A DNA stretch of 64,000 nucleotides from Streptomyces luteolus (GCF_029968015.1 NZ_JASCIS010000008.1:62001-126000); one strand, 5' to 3'; positions 8,753-17,193 are shown, counted from the first letter of the stretch. Numbers and translations are program-made. The notes: generated from the letters alone by a model not told the origin.

Positions 8753-9661
8753 ATGACCAACCATCCCCCGATCGCCCGGCTGCGCGCCCTGCGCTCCGTC
8801 GAGCTGCTGACCCCGGCCTTCGCCGAGGCCACCGACTTCTACGAGGACGCCTGGGGCCTGGAGGTCGTCGAGTCCGAGCACAGCGCGAGCTGGCTGCGCG
8901 GCACCGGCGAGGAGCACCACGCCCTGCAGCTGTCCCGCTCCGAGCGCACCGGGCTCGGCCGGATCGTCTTCGCCGTGGCCACCCCGGCCGAGATCGACGA
9001 GGCGGCCCGCAGGCTGGAGGCGCGCGGTATCACGCCGGTGGCCGGTCCTGGCCCGCTCGACCAGGTCGGCGGCGGCTACGGCCTGCGCTTCCACGACCAC
9101 GAGGGCCGCCTCATCGAGCTGTCCGCCGACACCTGGGCGGTCGCCCCGCGCGGCCGGGAGGCCGCCGTGCCGGTCGGCGTGACGCACACCGTCCTCAACA
9201 CCCCCGACATCGACGCGGCCGTCGCCTTCTACTGCGACGTGCTCGGCCTGCGCGTCTCCGACTGGTCCGAGCACCAGATGGCGTTCCTGCGCTGCAACGC
9301 CGACCACCACTGCATCGCGTTCAACCAGGCCGAGTGGGTCTCCCTCAACCACGTGGCGTACGAGATGAGTTCGGTCGACCACTTCATGCGGGGCCTGGGG
9401 CGCCTTCGGCACCACGGGATCGTCCCGCAGTGGGGGCCCGGCCGGCACGGCCCCGGCAACAACACGTTCTCGTACTTCACCGATCCGACCGGCCTCGTCT
9501 GCGAGTACACCTCCGAGGTCGCGCAGGTCGTCGAGGACCGCTGGATCGCGAAGGTGTGGCGGCGGGTGCCGGAGCTGTCCGACCTGTGGGGCACGGCCGG
9601 GCCGCCGTCGAAGGAGATCCGCTGCCACATGGCCGGACGGCCGGAAGGAGAGCAGAAGTGA
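8753..9661 (+). CDS. VOC-superfamily protein, type I extradiol dioxygenase-like
   Basis: Two vicinal-oxygen-chelate domains in 302 residues: a degenerate first one (residues about 12-130) and a second from about 140. The second keeps the expected 2-His-1-carboxylate metal site: His145 in GVTHTVLNTP, His200 in LNHVAYEM and Glu251 in VCEYTSE. Active extradiol dioxygenases cleave catechol-type rings with Fe(II), and this layout and length match them. It could act on a catecholic product of the Rieske oxygenase encoded further down. The operon continues with a 4-bp GTGA overlap into the next gene. Family and metal site are seen. The ring-cleavage role is inferred. Confidence 0.85.
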   Translation: MTNHPPIARLRALRSVELLTPAFAEATDFYEDAWGLEVVESEHSASWLRGTGEEHHALQLSRSERTGLGRIVFAVATPAEIDEAARRLEARGITPVAGPGPLDQVGGGYGLRFHDHEGRLIELSADTWAVAPRGREAAVPVGVTHTVLNTPDIDAAVAFYCDVLGLRVSDWSEHQMAFLRCNADHHCIAFNQAEWVSLNHVAYEMSSVDHFMRGLGRLRHHGIVPQWGPGRHGPGNNTFSYFTDPTGLVCEYTSEVAQVVEDRWIAKVWRRVPELSDLWGTAGPPSKEIRCHMAGRPEGEQK

Positions 9662-10455
9662 CCAGGACCCTCAAGGTGGGGATCGTCGGCTGGGGCGCCA
9701 TCGGCCGCGTCGTCGGCACTGCGCTCGCCGGACAGGACGTCCAGGGAGCCGAGTTGACGTGCGTCGTCGACAACCGGCCGCTCGGCGAGGCCGCGCCCGC
9801 GCCGCAGGTCCCCTTCGAGGAGGCCGTCGAGCGGTGCGACCTGATCGTGGAGGCCGCGGGCCAGGGTGTCGTACGGGAGTGGGCCGAGCGGGTCCTCACC
9901 TCCGGCACCGATCTGCTGATCGCCTCCACCGGGGCCCTCACCGACGACGAGCTGGCCAAGCGACTGCTCGCGGCCGGGCCCGGCCGGGTGTACTTCACGG
10001 GCGGCGCCGTCGGCGGACTCGACCTGCTGCAGGCCGTACGGCACCTCGGCCCCCTCGAAGACGTCCACCTCACCACCACCAAGCTGCCCTCGACCCTCGA
10101 ACAGCCCTGGATGGACGAGGAGTTGCTCGCCCGGATGAGGTCGGCCACCGGCCCGGTCGAGGTCATGGCGGGCACCGCCCGGGACGTCCCGGTGAAGTTC
10201 CCCAAGTCGACCAACGTCGCGGCCTCGGTCGCGCTGGCCGTCGGCGACCTGGACGCTGTGCGGGTCCGGGTCGTCGCGGACCCGGGCGCGACCCGCACCC
10301 GGCACGTCGTCGAGGCCTCCGGCACGCACGGCGCGTACCGCTTCGAGGTGGCCCACGCCCCCGACCCGGGCAACCCGGCGACCAGCCAGGTCGTGCCGTA
10401 CGCGGTACTGCGCTCACTCGCCGCGCTCGCCGGGCGGACGGGGCAGATTCTGTGA
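9658..10455 (+). CDS. Aspartate-dehydrogenase-like NAD(P)-dependent oxidoreductase
   Basis: 265 residues starting at GTG 9658, which overlaps the previous stop by 4 bp. The N-terminus is a Rossmann motif, VGIVGWGAIGRVVG. The central and C-terminal part (IEAAG-like VEAAGQ, TGGAVGGLD, FPKSTNVAAS, then NPATSQVVPYAVLRSL) matches the aspartate dehydrogenase family, DUF108. Characterised members interconvert L-aspartate and iminoaspartate or oxaloacetate. Members in degradation operons have not, to my knowledge, been assigned a substrate. Here it may reduce or oxidise an imine or keto acid. The family is clear and the reaction open. Confidence 0.85.
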   Translation: MTRTLKVGIVGWGAIGRVVGTALAGQDVQGAELTCVVDNRPLGEAAPAPQVPFEEAVERCDLIVEAAGQGVVREWAERVLTSGTDLLIASTGALTDDELAKRLLAAGPGRVYFTGGAVGGLDLLQAVRHLGPLEDVHLTTTKLPSTLEQPWMDEELLARMRSATGPVEVMAGTARDVPVKFPKSTNVAASVALAVGDLDAVRVRVVADPGATRTRHVVEASGTHGAYRFEVAHAPDPGNPATSQVVPYAVLRSLAALAGRTGQIL

Positions 10456-11249
10456 CCGCCGTCCACCTGGAAGAGGCAGGCGCCGAAGGGCCGCTGCTGC
10501 TCTGTCTGCACGGCATCGGGTCGTCCTCGGCCGCCTTCGCGCCGCAGCTGGACGCCCTCTCCGCGTACGCCCGGGTGGTCGCCTGGGACGCTCCCGGATA
10601 CGCCAAGTCCCCCGATTCCGAGGGCGAGTTGGACCTGGACGGTTTCGCGGACGCGGCGGCCGGGGTGATCCGCTCGTACGGGGAGCCCGCGCATGTCCTC
10701 GGCGTCTCCTGGGGCGGCGTGATCGCGCTGCGGCTCGCCGCCCGGCACCCGGACCTGGTGGCCTCGCTGATCGTCGCGGACTCCAGCGCCGGTTCCGGTA
10801 CCGATCCGGAGAAGGCGGCGGGGATGCGCGCCCGCGCCGAGGAACTGGCCGAGCTGGGGCCGCGCGCCTTCGCCGAGCGGCGCGGGCCACGGCTCGTGTC
10901 GGACGAGGCGCCCGCCGCACTGGTCCAGCGGGTCGTCGACACCATGGCGGGCGCGGTACGACTGCCCGGCTACGGGCACGCCGCCGCGTCGATGGCCGCC
11001 GCCGACCTGCGCCCCGAACTGTCCGCCGTCACCGCGCCCACGCTCGTGGTCTGCGGCGACCGCGACACGGTCACCGGAGTCGAGGCCTCCCAGGCCCTCG
11101 CCGGGGGCCTGCACAAATGCGCCTACGTGATCGTCAAGGACGCCGGTCACCTGGCCAACCAGGAACAGCCCGAGCGGTTCAACGCCTGGGTCCTGTCCCA
11201 CCTGCACATCGTCACGAACCAGCGAAGCACGCACCAGCGAAAGGGCTGA
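10452..11249 (+). CDS. Alpha/beta-fold hydrolase
   Basis: 265 residues from GTG 10452, again overlapping the previous stop by 4 bp. Oxyanion-hole segment LCLHGIGSS near the N-terminus, nucleophile elbow GVSWGG (Ser), acid in VVCGDRDTV and histidine in DAGHLANQEQP complete the catalytic triad in the usual order. The family includes carbon-carbon hydrolases that act on ring-fission (meta-cleavage) products, which fits its place after an extradiol-type VOC protein. An ester or lactone hydrolase role is equally possible from sequence alone. Confidence 0.88.
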   Translation: MTAVHLEEAGAEGPLLLCLHGIGSSSAAFAPQLDALSAYARVVAWDAPGYAKSPDSEGELDLDGFADAAAGVIRSYGEPAHVLGVSWGGVIALRLAARHPDLVASLIVADSSAGSGTDPEKAAGMRARAEELAELGPRAFAERRGPRLVSDEAPAALVQRVVDTMAGAVRLPGYGHAAASMAAADLRPELSAVTAPTLVVCGDRDTVTGVEASQALAGGLHKCAYVIVKDAGHLANQEQPERFNAWVLSHLHIVTNQRSTHQRKG

Positions 11250-11252
11250 GCC

Positions 11253-11774
11253 ATGCCTCTGACCACCACCGCGTACGACAACGGCGGCGACCTCGGCAAG
11301 TACACCGACTCGCTGATCGCCTCCAAGGAGTCCCGCGAGCCCGACTGGGGCACCCTCTCCTTCCAGGAGAAGGCGGGCCCGCAGTACAAGCGCGCGCAGA
11401 TCCGGTACGTCGGCTCCGGCGCCACCGGCAACCACGAGGGCGACAACCGCATCCTGCCCTCCGGCGGCTTCACGTTCTCCAACATGCTGCTGCCCCCGGG
11501 CGCCGAGGGCCCGGCCCACACCCACCACGACGTGGAGGAGGCCTTCTTCGTCCTGGAGGGCGAGGTCCGCGTCGGCGTCCACCGCGGCCCCGACGAGGTC
11601 GAGTACCGCACACTCGGCTACCGCGACATGATCGTCGTCCCGGCCGGCGTGACCCGCTCACTGAAGAACGAGGGCGACACCGACGCCCTGTTCTGCGTCG
11701 TCATCGGCACGCAGAAGCCGCAGGTCCCGACGTACCCCGAGTACTCCCCGCTGTACGGGATCACCCGTGACTGA
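11253..11774 (+). CDS. Cupin-domain protein
   Basis: 173 residues with a single cupin fold. The metal-binding motif is in GPAHTHHDVEEAFFVLEGEVRV, followed by a second strand pair with GYRDMIVVPAGVTRS. Such small cupins in catabolic operons are often dioxygenases, isomerases or binding proteins with Fe or Mn. This one shows the HxH and Glu ligands of motif 1, but the motif 2 His is not evident. It starts 4 bp after the hydrolase and overlaps the following SDR gene by 8 bp, so translation is probably coupled. Confidence 0.85.
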   Translation: MPLTTTAYDNGGDLGKYTDSLIASKESREPDWGTLSFQEKAGPQYKRAQIRYVGSGATGNHEGDNRILPSGGFTFSNMLLPPGAEGPAHTHHDVEEAFFVLEGEVRVGVHRGPDEVEYRTLGYRDMIVVPAGVTRSLKNEGDTDALFCVVIGTQKPQVPTYPEYSPLYGITRD

Positions 11775-12519
11775 GCAGTCCCCCGACGGCCGCCTCGTCG
11801 TCGTGACCGGGGCGGGCCGTGGCCTGGGACTGGCCATGGCCCGCCGGGCGGGCGCGGACGGCTTCCGGGTCGTCGTCGCCGAGCTGGAGCAGGAGCGCGG
11901 CGAGGCGGCCACGGCGGAGCTGCGGGGCGAGGGCATCGACGCCCACTTCGTGCGCTGCGATGTCGCCGACCCGGCCTCGGTCGCCGAACTCGCCGCAACC
12001 GCAAGGGAATTGGGCGGGCTCTACGGTCTCGTCAACAATGCCGCGCTCGCCAACGGGGTGGGCGGCAAGGAGTTCCAGGACATCGACATCGAGACCTGGG
12101 ACCGCCTGATGACGGTCAACGCGCGCGGCCCCTGGCTCGTCGCCAAGGCCCTGCACCCGCACTTCGGCCCGGTCGGGCGGATCGTGAACATCGCCTCGGA
12201 CGCGGCCCTCTACGGCTCGCCCCGGCTCGCCCACTACATCGCGTCCAAGGGCGCCGTCATCGCCCTCACCCGGGCCATGGCGCGGGAGCTGGGCGAGCGC
12301 GGCATCACCGTGAACGCCCTCGCGCCCGGCCTCACCGAGTGCGAGGCGACCGAGACGGTCCCCGAGGAGCGGCATGGCCTGTACGCCGCGAACCGGGCGA
12401 TCTCCCGGCCGCAGCAGCCGGACGACCTGGTCGGGCTCGCCGCGTTCCTCCTCTCCGAGGAGTCCCGCTATCTCACCGGACAGGTGGTCGCCGTCAACGG
12501 CGGCTTCACCATGCACTGA
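11767..12519 (+). CDS. Short-chain dehydrogenase/reductase (canonical)
   Basis: NAD(P)-dependent oxidoreductase of 250 residues. VVTGAGRGLGLAM is the cofactor-binding Gly motif, NNAAL the structural motif, and the catalytic Ser-Tyr-Lys set is intact in NIASDAAL and YIASKGAVIALT. The C-terminus YLTGQVVAVNGGFTMH is standard. It starts at GTG 11767 inside the end of the cupin gene. It probably oxidises or reduces a hydroxy or keto intermediate, for instance a cis-diol from a Rieske oxygenase. That assignment is inference. Confidence 0.9.
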   Translation: MTEQSPDGRLVVVTGAGRGLGLAMARRAGADGFRVVVAELEQERGEAATAELRGEGIDAHFVRCDVADPASVAELAATARELGGLYGLVNNAALANGVGGKEFQDIDIETWDRLMTVNARGPWLVAKALHPHFGPVGRIVNIASDAALYGSPRLAHYIASKGAVIALTRAMARELGERGITVNALAPGLTECEATETVPEERHGLYAANRAISRPQQPDDLVGLAAFLLSEESRYLTGQVVAVNGGFTMH

Positions 12520-12547
12520 ACCAACTGACGTACTGGAGACGGAACTT

Positions 12548-13324
12548 ATGGATCTGGGCCTCGCCGACCGGACCTACGTGGTCACCGGAGGCAGCTCGGG
12601 CGTCGGCCTGGCCACGGTCCGCGCCCTGCTCGACGAGGGCGCGAACGTCGCCACCTGCGGCCGCGACGCCGAGCGCCTGAAGCGCGCCGGGGAGCACGAG
12701 CGGCTCTTCACCGCGGTGTGCGACGTACGGGACGCCGCCGCCGTAAGGGAGTTCGTACGCGGCTCCGCCGACGCGTTCGGCGGGCGCGTGGACGGCCTGG
12801 TCAACAACGCCGGGCAGTCCCGCATGAAGCGCCTGGACGACACGACCGCGGACGACTGGCGCGACGAGCTGGAGCTGAAGTTCGCGGGCGTCCTCCACCC
12901 GCTGCAGGCGGCCCGCGGACATCTGAGGGCCTCGGACGCGGCGTCCGTCGTCAACGTCAACGCCGTCCTCGCCAAGCAGCCCGAGCCCCGCCTCATCACG
13001 ACCAGCGCCGCCCGCGCCGGCATCCTCAACCTGTCCAAGTCTCTTGCCCAGGAGCTGGCTTCGGACGGCATCCGGGTCAACTCGGTCTGCCTGGGCCTGG
13101 TCGACACCGGCCAGTGGACCCGCCGGCACGCGGCCGCCGACTCCGGGCTCTCGTACGAGGACTGGCAGGCGGAGCTGGCCGCGGACCGGGGCATCGCGCT
13201 CGGGCGGCTCGGCCGGGCCGAGGAGGTCGCGTACGCGATCGTCGCGCTGCTCTCGCCGCGGGCCTCGTACATCACCGGAACCAGCATCGACGTCTGCGGC
13301 GGAGTCGGCCGCGGCATTCTCTGA
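12548..13324 (+). CDS. SDR-family protein lacking the Tyr-Lys catalytic pair
   Basis: 258 residues from ATG 12548, with GGAG at 12535-12538 upstream. The Rossmann half is normal: VVTGGSSGVGLA and NNAGQS. Where an SDR should have YxxxK, this protein reads TTSAARAG (codons at about 12995-13020), so Tyr is Thr and Lys is Arg. The preceding NISS is NVNA, so the Ser is also gone. I recall a subfamily with the same TSAARAG motif next to other catabolic genes, so this is probably conserved divergence rather than decay. The role may be binding, allosteric or an altered chemistry. It lies between the canonical SDR and the ThDP enzyme. Confidence 0.87.
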   Translation: MDLGLADRTYVVTGGSSGVGLATVRALLDEGANVATCGRDAERLKRAGEHERLFTAVCDVRDAAAVREFVRGSADAFGGRVDGLVNNAGQSRMKRLDDTTADDWRDELELKFAGVLHPLQAARGHLRASDAASVVNVNAVLAKQPEPRLITTSAARAGILNLSKSLAQELASDGIRVNSVCLGLVDTGQWTRRHAAADSGLSYEDWQAELAADRGIALGRLGRAEEVAYAIVALLSPRASYITGTSIDVCGGVGRGIL

Positions 13325-13337
13325 GGGGTACTGCTGC

Positions 13338-14966
13338 ATGCGTTACGACCATGGGGGCGCGCTCCTCGTCGCCGTCCTGAGGGAACTCGGCATCGACACG
13401 GTCTTCGGGATCGTCTCGGTGCACAATCTGCCGCTGGTCGAGGCCGTCGACCGCGAGCTGCGCTTCGTACCCGTCCGGCACGAGGCGACCGCCGTGAACG
13501 CGGCCGACGCGTACGGCCGGGCCCGCGGCGGACTCGGCTGCGCGCTGACGTCGACGGGCACGGGTGCGGGCAACGCGGCCGGTTCGCTGGTCGAGGCACT
13601 GGCCTCGGGAACGTCCGTCCTGCACGTCACCGGCCAGGTCGAGACCGAGTTCCTGGGCAGCGGCCGTGGCTTCATCCACGAGACCAAGGACCAGCTGGGC
13701 ATGCTGACCGCGGTCTCGAAGTACGCCGCGACCGTGCGCTCCGCCGGCGAGGCGGGCCGGGTCCTGCGCGAGGCGGCGGCCGCCGCGCTCGCCGCGCCGG
13801 GCGGCCCGGCGAGTGTCGAGTGGCCGATCGACCTGCAGTACGCGGCCCAGACGGACGCGCCGGATGCGCCGCCCGCGGAGCCCTCCCCGGCCGCCCCCGA
13901 CCCCGCCCAAATCGCCTCCGCAGCAAAGCTGTTGTCCTCCGCTCGGCGTCCGCTGATCTGGGCGGGCGGCGGCGCGGTGCGGGCCCGTACCGAACTGGCC
14001 GCGCTCGTAGAGGCCACCGGCGCCGGGCTACTCACCTCCAACTCGGGGCGCGGCAGCGTCCCCGAGGACCACCCGCAGGTCGTCGGCAACTTCGCCACCA
14101 CCCCCGCGGGCCGCGCCCTGCTCGCCGACGCCGACCTGCTCCTGACCGTGGGCACGCACTTCCGCTCCAACGAGACGGCCGACTACGGGCTGCGGATTCC
14201 GGAGCAGCACATCCAGATCGACATCGACGCGGCGGCGCTCGGCCGCGTCTACCCGGCCACGCACGCCCTGCACGGCGACGCGGCCGACACGCTGGGGGCC
14301 CTGCTGCCGCACGCCCGCCGCGCCGAGCCCGCGTGGACGGAGCGGGTCGGCCAGGTGCGTACGGAGGTCCGGTCGGCCCTGCACGACAACCTCGGCCCGC
14401 AGGCCGCGATCTGCGACGCGCTGCGGGCGGCGCTCCCCCGGGACGCCGTGGTCGCCCGTGACGTCACGATCGCGTCCAGCAGCTGGGGCAACCGCCTCCT
14501 GGAGATGTACGACCCGAGGGCGAACGTCTTCCCGCGCGGGGGCGGCATCGGGCAGGGCCTCGGCATGGGCATCGGGGCCGCGCTCGCCGCCCCGGACCGG
14601 CCGACGGTCGTGATCGCCGGCGACGGCGGCCTCGCGGTCCACCTCGGCGAACTCCTCACCCTGGCCCAGGAGCGCCCGTGCCTGACCCTGCTGGTCTTCA
14701 ACGACGGCGGCTACGGCGTGCTGCGCAACATGCAGGACCGGTACGCGGACCGCCGCTCCGGTGTCGACCTGGCCACGCCCGACTTCGAACTCCTGGCCCG
14801 CGCCTGCGGGTTGCCGTATCTGCGGATCGCGGACGCCGAGCACGCCGCGCCGGTAATCGACCAGGCCGTGGCCTCCGACGGGCCGGTGCTCGTCGAGGTG
14901 GACCTGGCGGCGCTCGGCCCGATGAAGAACCCATTCACCCCGCCCGTCAAGATCCCCGCCGCGTAG
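13338..14966 (+). CDS. Thiamine-diphosphate-dependent enzyme (acetolactate synthase/decarboxylase type)
   Basis: 542 residues in the three-domain order of the family. The N-terminal PYR domain has the activating Glu49 in RHEATAVNAADAYGRA. The middle domain includes LIWAGGGAVRA. The C-terminal domain has the ThDP-Mg motif beginning GDGGLAVHLGEL and ending FNDGGYGVL (about residues 428-457). ATG 13338 is 13 bp after the SDR stop. Paralogues include acetolactate synthase and benzoylformate decarboxylase. Biosynthetic AHAS would normally have a small subunit gene nearby, which is absent here. A 2-keto acid decarboxylase or lyase acting on a pathway intermediate is my inference. Confidence 0.9.
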   Translation: MRYDHGGALLVAVLRELGIDTVFGIVSVHNLPLVEAVDRELRFVPVRHEATAVNAADAYGRARGGLGCALTSTGTGAGNAAGSLVEALASGTSVLHVTGQVETEFLGSGRGFIHETKDQLGMLTAVSKYAATVRSAGEAGRVLREAAAAALAAPGGPASVEWPIDLQYAAQTDAPDAPPAEPSPAAPDPAQIASAAKLLSSARRPLIWAGGGAVRARTELAALVEATGAGLLTSNSGRGSVPEDHPQVVGNFATTPAGRALLADADLLLTVGTHFRSNETADYGLRIPEQHIQIDIDAAALGRVYPATHALHGDAADTLGALLPHARRAEPAWTERVGQVRTEVRSALHDNLGPQAAICDALRAALPRDAVVARDVTIASSSWGNRLLEMYDPRANVFPRGGGIGQGLGMGIGAALAAPDRPTVVIAGDGGLAVHLGELLTLAQERPCLTLLVFNDGGYGVLRNMQDRYADRRSGVDLATPDFELLARACGLPYLRIADAEHAAPVIDQAVASDGPVLVEVDLAALGPMKNPFTPPVKIPAA

Positions 14967-14976
14967 GGAGGCCGCC

Positions 14977-15915
14977 ATGAGCGAAGAACGTCAACTGGAG
15001 CTGCTGGTACGGCGGATGACCTGGGAGGCCGAGGGCGTCCTGTCCGTCGAGCTCGTCCACCCGGACGGAAAGCCGCTGCCCGCCTGGGCGCCGGGTGCGC
15101 ACATCGACGTGCACGTGGGCGGGCAGATCCGCCAGTACAGCCTGTGCGGCGACCCGGCCGCGTGCGGCTCGTACCGCATCGGTGTCCTCGACGCGCCGTC
15201 CTCGCGCGGCGGTTCGCGCCATGTGCACACCGTGCTGCGGCCCAGCCAGCGGGTCACCGTGTCGGAGCCGCGCAACCACTTCGCCCTGGAGGAAGCCGCC
15301 GGGTACGTGTTCCTCGCGGGCGGCATCGGCGTCACCCCGATCCTCGCCATGGCCCGCGAGGCCGCCCGGCGCGGGGCCGCGTGGCGGATGGTGTACGGCG
15401 GCCGCAGCCGCGCCTCGATGGCCTTCGCCGACGAACTGGCCGCGTTCGGCGGCGACTTGACCCTCGTACCGCAGGACGAGCAGGGCCATATCGATCTGGC
15501 CGCCGCGCTCGCGGAGCTGCCGGAGGGCACGCTCGTGTACTGCTGCGGGCCCGAGCCGCTGCTCGCCGCCGTGGAGGCCGCCTGCCCGGCGGAGGTCCTG
15601 CGGGTGGAGCGGTTCGCGGCTCCGGTCGTCGAACGCGTCGCGGACGACGGGGAGTTCGAGGTGGAGTGCCGCGCGTCCGGGCTCACCCTGACCGTCGGAC
15701 CCGACACCTCGATCCTGGAGGCCGCCGAGCAGGCCGGCCTGACCGTGGAGAGCTCCTGCCGCGACGGCATCTGCGGCTCCTGCGAGACCCGGGTGCTCGA
15801 CGGCACACCCGACCACCGCGACTTCCTCCTCTCCGAAGCCGAGCACGCCGCGAACGCCTCGATGATGATCTGCGTCTCGCGCTGCGCGTCCGGCCGCCTC
15901 GCCCTCGACCTCTAG
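14977..15915 (+). CDS. Oxygenase reductase, phthalate-dioxygenase-reductase type (flavin + 2Fe-2S)
   Basis: Electron-transfer partner for the Rieske oxygenase three genes on: NAD(P)H to flavin to 2Fe-2S. The 312 residues run flavin domain (RQYSLCGD, residues 52-59), nucleotide domain (FLAGGIGVTPILAMARE, about 112-128, and CCGPEPLL, 189-196), then a C-terminal plant-type ferredoxin with Cys261, Cys266, Cys269 and Cys299 (CRDGICGSC). That domain order is class IA, as in VanB, phthalate dioxygenase reductase and CntB. Start ATG 14977 with GGGAGG just upstream. Confidence 0.93.
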   Translation: MSEERQLELLVRRMTWEAEGVLSVELVHPDGKPLPAWAPGAHIDVHVGGQIRQYSLCGDPAACGSYRIGVLDAPSSRGGSRHVHTVLRPSQRVTVSEPRNHFALEEAAGYVFLAGGIGVTPILAMAREAARRGAAWRMVYGGRSRASMAFADELAAFGGDLTLVPQDEQGHIDLAAALAELPEGTLVYCCGPEPLLAAVEAACPAEVLRVERFAAPVVERVADDGEFEVECRASGLTLTVGPDTSILEAAEQAGLTVESSCRDGICGSCETRVLDGTPDHRDFLLSEAEHAANASMMICVSRCASGRLALDL

Positions 15916-15933
15916 CCCCTGGGAGCACCCGAC

Positions 15934-16164
15934 ATGAACACCGCAGAGACCTGGCCGTACCTGGACGTGCACCAGTCCCGTACGCGCGAGCCGTCCCCGT
16001 ACGAGTACAAGCTGGCCGCCACCCTCGAAGAGGTCTTCACCAAGGAAGGCCATGAACTCGCCGATGTCGTGCGGGGGTTGAACGCCCGCCAGGTCCCCGC
16101 GCCCGACGGCACCCCGTGGACCGAGGACTCCTTCCGCGCCGAGATGCACCGACTGGGAGCGTGA
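15934..16164 (+). CDS. Small recombinase-like helix-turn-helix protein
   Basis: 76 residues. The C-terminal half, ADVVRGLNARQVPAPDGTPWTEDSFRAEMHRLG, closely resembles the HTH-like helper segment of large serine recombinases (ALNARGIPTPRGGxW), but there is no recombinase catalytic domain. Similar tiny proteins are encoded beside Rieske oxygenases in other actinobacterial operons, so this looks like a recruited accessory, perhaps for assembly or binding. It lies between the reductase and the oxygenase, in operon, start ATG 15934. It is not a sign of a mobile element here. Confidence 0.75.
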   Translation: MNTAETWPYLDVHQSRTREPSPYEYKLAATLEEVFTKEGHELADVVRGLNARQVPAPDGTPWTEDSFRAEMHRLGA

Positions 16165-16169
16165 CCACC

Positions 16170-17186
16170 ATGACCCTGACCCTGACCCTGACCGCTGACC
16201 AGATCTACGCGACCGGCCTGCGCGGCCAGTGGCACCCGGTCTGCCCCTCCGACTTCGTCGCCCCGGGTGCGATGCACAAGGTCACCGTCCTCGGCGAGCA
16301 GTGGCTGCTGTTCCGCCGCTCCGACGGCACCCTGAGCATGCTCGCCGACCGCTGCCCGCACCGCGGCGCCCCGCTCTCCCTCGGCAAGCACCTGGGCGAC
16401 CGGGTGGCGTGCTGGTACCACGGCGTGGAGGTCGAGACCGACGGCACGGTGTCGTCGGTGCCCGGGCTGCCCGGCTGCAACCTGGAGGGCAAGCAGCTCG
16501 TCCGCTCCCTTCCGGTACGGGAGGTCGCGGGTGCGGTCCTCGCGTACTTCGGCTCCGAACAGCAGCCGCAGCCGGTCGAGTTGACGCTCCCCGAGCCGCT
16601 CACCGACCCGGACATCGACGCGTTCCTCTGCTACGCGGAGTGGAACGTGCCGTGGCGGTACGCGGTGGAGAATCTGCTCGACCCGATGCACGGGGCGTTC
16701 CTGCACCACGACTCGCACACCATGTTCGAGGGCGACACGACCGCCAAGTTCCGCATCCGGGAGACCGACCGCGGCTACTTCTTCGAGAAGACCGACCAGC
16801 GGGGCGTCAACTTCGACTGGGTGGAGCTGTGCCGCACGGGCGTGGACTGGGTGGACCTGTCCATCCCGTACCCGCCGTCGGCGGGTCCCGGCGGCCCGTT
16901 CGGGATCGTCGGCATGGTCCGCCCGGTCGACGAGGAGCGCTGCGCGGTGTTCTTCTGGCGCTACCGCAAGGTCCAGGGCTGGCAGCGCGACAGCTGGCGC
17001 TTCCTCTACCGGACGCTGATCGAGGAGCGCCACTGGGCCGTCCTGGAGCAGGACCGCGTGATGCTGGAGGCGATGCCGTCCGACGCGGACCAGCAGGAGA
17101 ACCTCTACCAGCACGACCTGGGCGTGGTGCGGCTGCGGAGGCTCTACCGAGCGGGGGCGGAGTCGCAGGCGGTCCCGGCCGGCTGA
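16170..17186 (+). CDS. Rieske non-heme iron oxygenase, terminal component
   Basis: 338 residues. Rieske centre C62-x-H64-x16-C81-x2-H84 (CPHRGAPL to CWYHGVE), then the catalytic mononuclear iron motif with Asp171, His174 and His179 in ENLLDPMHGAFLHH. Such enzymes hydroxylate, dihydroxylate or O/N-demethylate substrates using electrons from the reductase at 14977. I start at ATG 16170, ten bases after GGGAG. The in-frame GTG at 16161 would overlap the previous stop but sits too close to that site. There is no beta subunit gene, so it is an alpha-only (VanA/phthalate-type) oxygenase. The substrate is unknown. Confidence 0.93.
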   Translation: MTLTLTLTADQIYATGLRGQWHPVCPSDFVAPGAMHKVTVLGEQWLLFRRSDGTLSMLADRCPHRGAPLSLGKHLGDRVACWYHGVEVETDGTVSSVPGLPGCNLEGKQLVRSLPVREVAGAVLAYFGSEQQPQPVELTLPEPLTDPDIDAFLCYAEWNVPWRYAVENLLDPMHGAFLHHDSHTMFEGDTTAKFRIRETDRGYFFEKTDQRGVNFDWVELCRTGVDWVDLSIPYPPSAGPGGPFGIVGMVRPVDEERCAVFFWRYRKVQGWQRDSWRFLYRTLIEERHWAVLEQDRVMLEAMPSDADQQENLYQHDLGVVRLRRLYRAGAESQAVPAG

Positions 17187-17193
17187 CCTGACG

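Noticed and set aside
15934..16164. Remnant of a serine recombinase or integrase
   Set aside because: The gene is intact with its own start in a catabolic operon, and no catalytic domain, att site or mobile gene is present.
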